This document shows positions 62,742 to 64,000 of a stretch of 64,000 bases of DNA, one piece after another. The position numbers and the translations under genes are program-made. Position 1 is the first letter of the stretch, and each line of letters begins with the position of its first letter. Under the pieces are notes generated by a model. It had not been told where the DNA came from. It saw only the letters and a program-made list of their open reading frames with translations, and made no database searches. The stretch comes from Ignelater luminosus (lineage: Eukaryota; Arthropoda; Insecta; Coleoptera; Elateridae), in the NCBI GenBank assembly GCA_011009095.1, contig VTPC01004843.1, positions 19,815 through 83,814 on the forward strand. Direction: 5' to 3'.

Positions 62742-64000
62742 GTGATTTATTAACACGAGTAAATCAAATTCTAGTGAAATATGGACTTATTTTACACTTT
62801 GCGATGCTGAACGAGCTAAATGCAAGCTGTGTAACAATGAATATTCAAGAAAAGGAAGAACTACAACGGCTATGAAAAATCATTTGAAGGCAATGCATAA
62901 AACCGAGTTTTCCGAATTAGAGAAGTGTGAAAAACGAAAACACGATGCATCTAAAACACTTGAACTGGCATCATCTTCCCATCAAAGTACTAAATCCGAT
63001 ATGAAACAGATATCGCTTCAAGAATGTGTCGATAAAACGAAACGGTGGGATAATAAATCTTTGAAGTCATTGGCAGTTGATAATTCAATAAGTGAAATGG
63101 TTGCGTTGGAAGACTTGCCATTTAGTTTCGTGGAAAGTGTTGGATTCGTAAGACTTATGAAGCATTTGTGTCCATCCTATAATTTAAAGTCTCGTCAGTA
63201 TTTTACTTCATTTATCTGCGATAAATTATATGGCAAAGTAAGTCAGAAAATACTCGAATTGCTGAAATCCTTCGAAAAATTGTCATTTACTAGCGACATT
63301 TGGTATGATAATTGTTCTAGAGTTTCACCGCTGAGTTTAACTTGTCATGGGATTACAGAAGAATTTGAAAGGAAAATGATAGTGTTGAAAGCAAAAGTGT
63401 TCAATGAGAGCCGCCACACCGGAGAAAATATTGCTTATAAACTTGAAGACATCTTGTCGTTATGGGAGATAACTAAAGAAAAAGTGAAATGTGTAGTTCG
63501 TGATGCAGGTGCTAACATGAAAAAAGGTGTTAACTTATTAAATGTTAAACATATTGACTGTGCTTCACACAAGATTCAAAACGTGCTAAAAGAAGGGATG
63601 AAAGCTCAAGAAACTGTCGTGGCTGCCATAACAAAATGCAAAAAGATGGCAACTCATTTTCATCATTCGACTACTGCTCAAGACGAGCTTGCTAATATAC
63701 AGAAAAGGCTTAATCAAAAACCCCTTAACATTATACAAGAATGTGCTACTAGATGGAACAGCACTTTTTTATGTTGGAGTGTATTTTGCAAGTCAAAGAG
63801 TCTTTATGTCTTTATGCATCGACAAATAATAAAATTCCCCAACTGACTTCTGAAGAGTGGATGATTATTGAGAAACTTATTGGTTTACTAAGACCATTTG
63901 AAGAAGTAACCAAAGAGTTAAGTGAGGCCGATGTTTCTATATCTTCTGTGATTCCCTTAATCGCCACTCGAGAAAAAATTGTTAATGATCTTGATTCATC
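62742..64000 (+). pseudogene. hAT transposase B (ZBED-like), cut by the window end
   Basis: In the frame through 62784: WTYFTLCDAERAKCKLCNNE, SRKGRTTTAMKNHLKAMHKT, a BED zinc finger (C-x2-C, H-x4-H) with no ATG in frame before 62872, so an upstream exon is likely. Then SFTSDIWYDNCSRVSPLSLT (first catalytic Asp), VKCVVRDAGANMKKGV (second Asp), HIDCASHKIQNVL (C-x2-H) and ECATRWNSTFL. A one-base shift in the T-run at 63765-63770 moves the frame; the new frame reads on (TSEEWMIIEKLIGLLRPFEE) to the edge. The C-terminal dimerisation domain lies beyond the window. Apart from this shift it is well kept. Confidence 0.85.

Overview
This window is AT-rich nuclear DNA of an animal, almost certainly an insect. 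It has spliceosomal introns with GT..AG ends (many only 52-68 nt) and a dense mix of arthropod-type transposons: mariner, Tc1-like, pogo/Tigger, piggyBac, P element with THAP domain, hAT, MULE/Mutator, BEL/Pao, Ty3/gypsy, Ty1/copia and LINE. A large, repeat-rich genome (a beetle, for example) would fit, but the order cannot be fixed from sequence alone. I see no tRNA, rRNA, CRISPR array or bacterial operon.

There is one host gene. It lies on the minus strand from 60726 (ATG) to 13140 (stop) and encodes the ribosome-biogenesis factor RRP5/PDCD11 (S1 RNA-binding repeats, an acidic linker, C-terminal HAT repeats). I resolved 20 exons whose lengths add up to 4485 nt, exactly 1495 codons including the stop, with matching intron phases throughout. 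Sixteen of the 19 introns have stayed 52-313 nt long apart from four that are swollen by transposons: intron 16 (14118-20297), intron 11 (22173-35044), intron 10 (35189-47916) and intron 6 (49221-58916); that is, 15 small and 4 large.

Layout. 1-2318: broken five-exon Mutator-like transposase fused to a YqaJ nuclease domain. 2319-5023: no gene, one foldback MITE and a microsatellite. 5024-7430: remains of gypsy gag, copia gag and BEL/Pao reverse transcriptase, end to end. 7427-12160: decayed gypsy element with gag, protease, RT, RNase H and integrase, followed in the same frame by a macro (ADP-ribose-binding) domain. 13140-60726: RRP5 gene. Intron 16 is essentially one Tc1-like element (14169-20284, TA duplication) holding pogo, BEL and IS630-like debris and an intact mariner. 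Intron 11 holds a pogo-like transposase, a gypsy fragment and a piggyBac inside a piggyBac. Intron 10 holds a MULE with a 9-bp target duplication, a gypsy element split by a 2.2-kb solo LTR, and two piggyBac elements. Intron 6 holds P-element/THAP9-like elements, a LINE endonuclease and a copia fragment. 61663-64000: two hAT elements, the second running off the window edge.

The best leads are the macro domain carried in frame behind a gypsy integrase, the intact mariner ORF, intron 16 as a 62-nt intron plus one insertion, a piggyBac deletion derivative that keeps both DNA-binding ends of its transposase, and an RT gene whose two halves lie on either side of RRP5 exon 11. None of these is proven to be a new system; each is given with a check.
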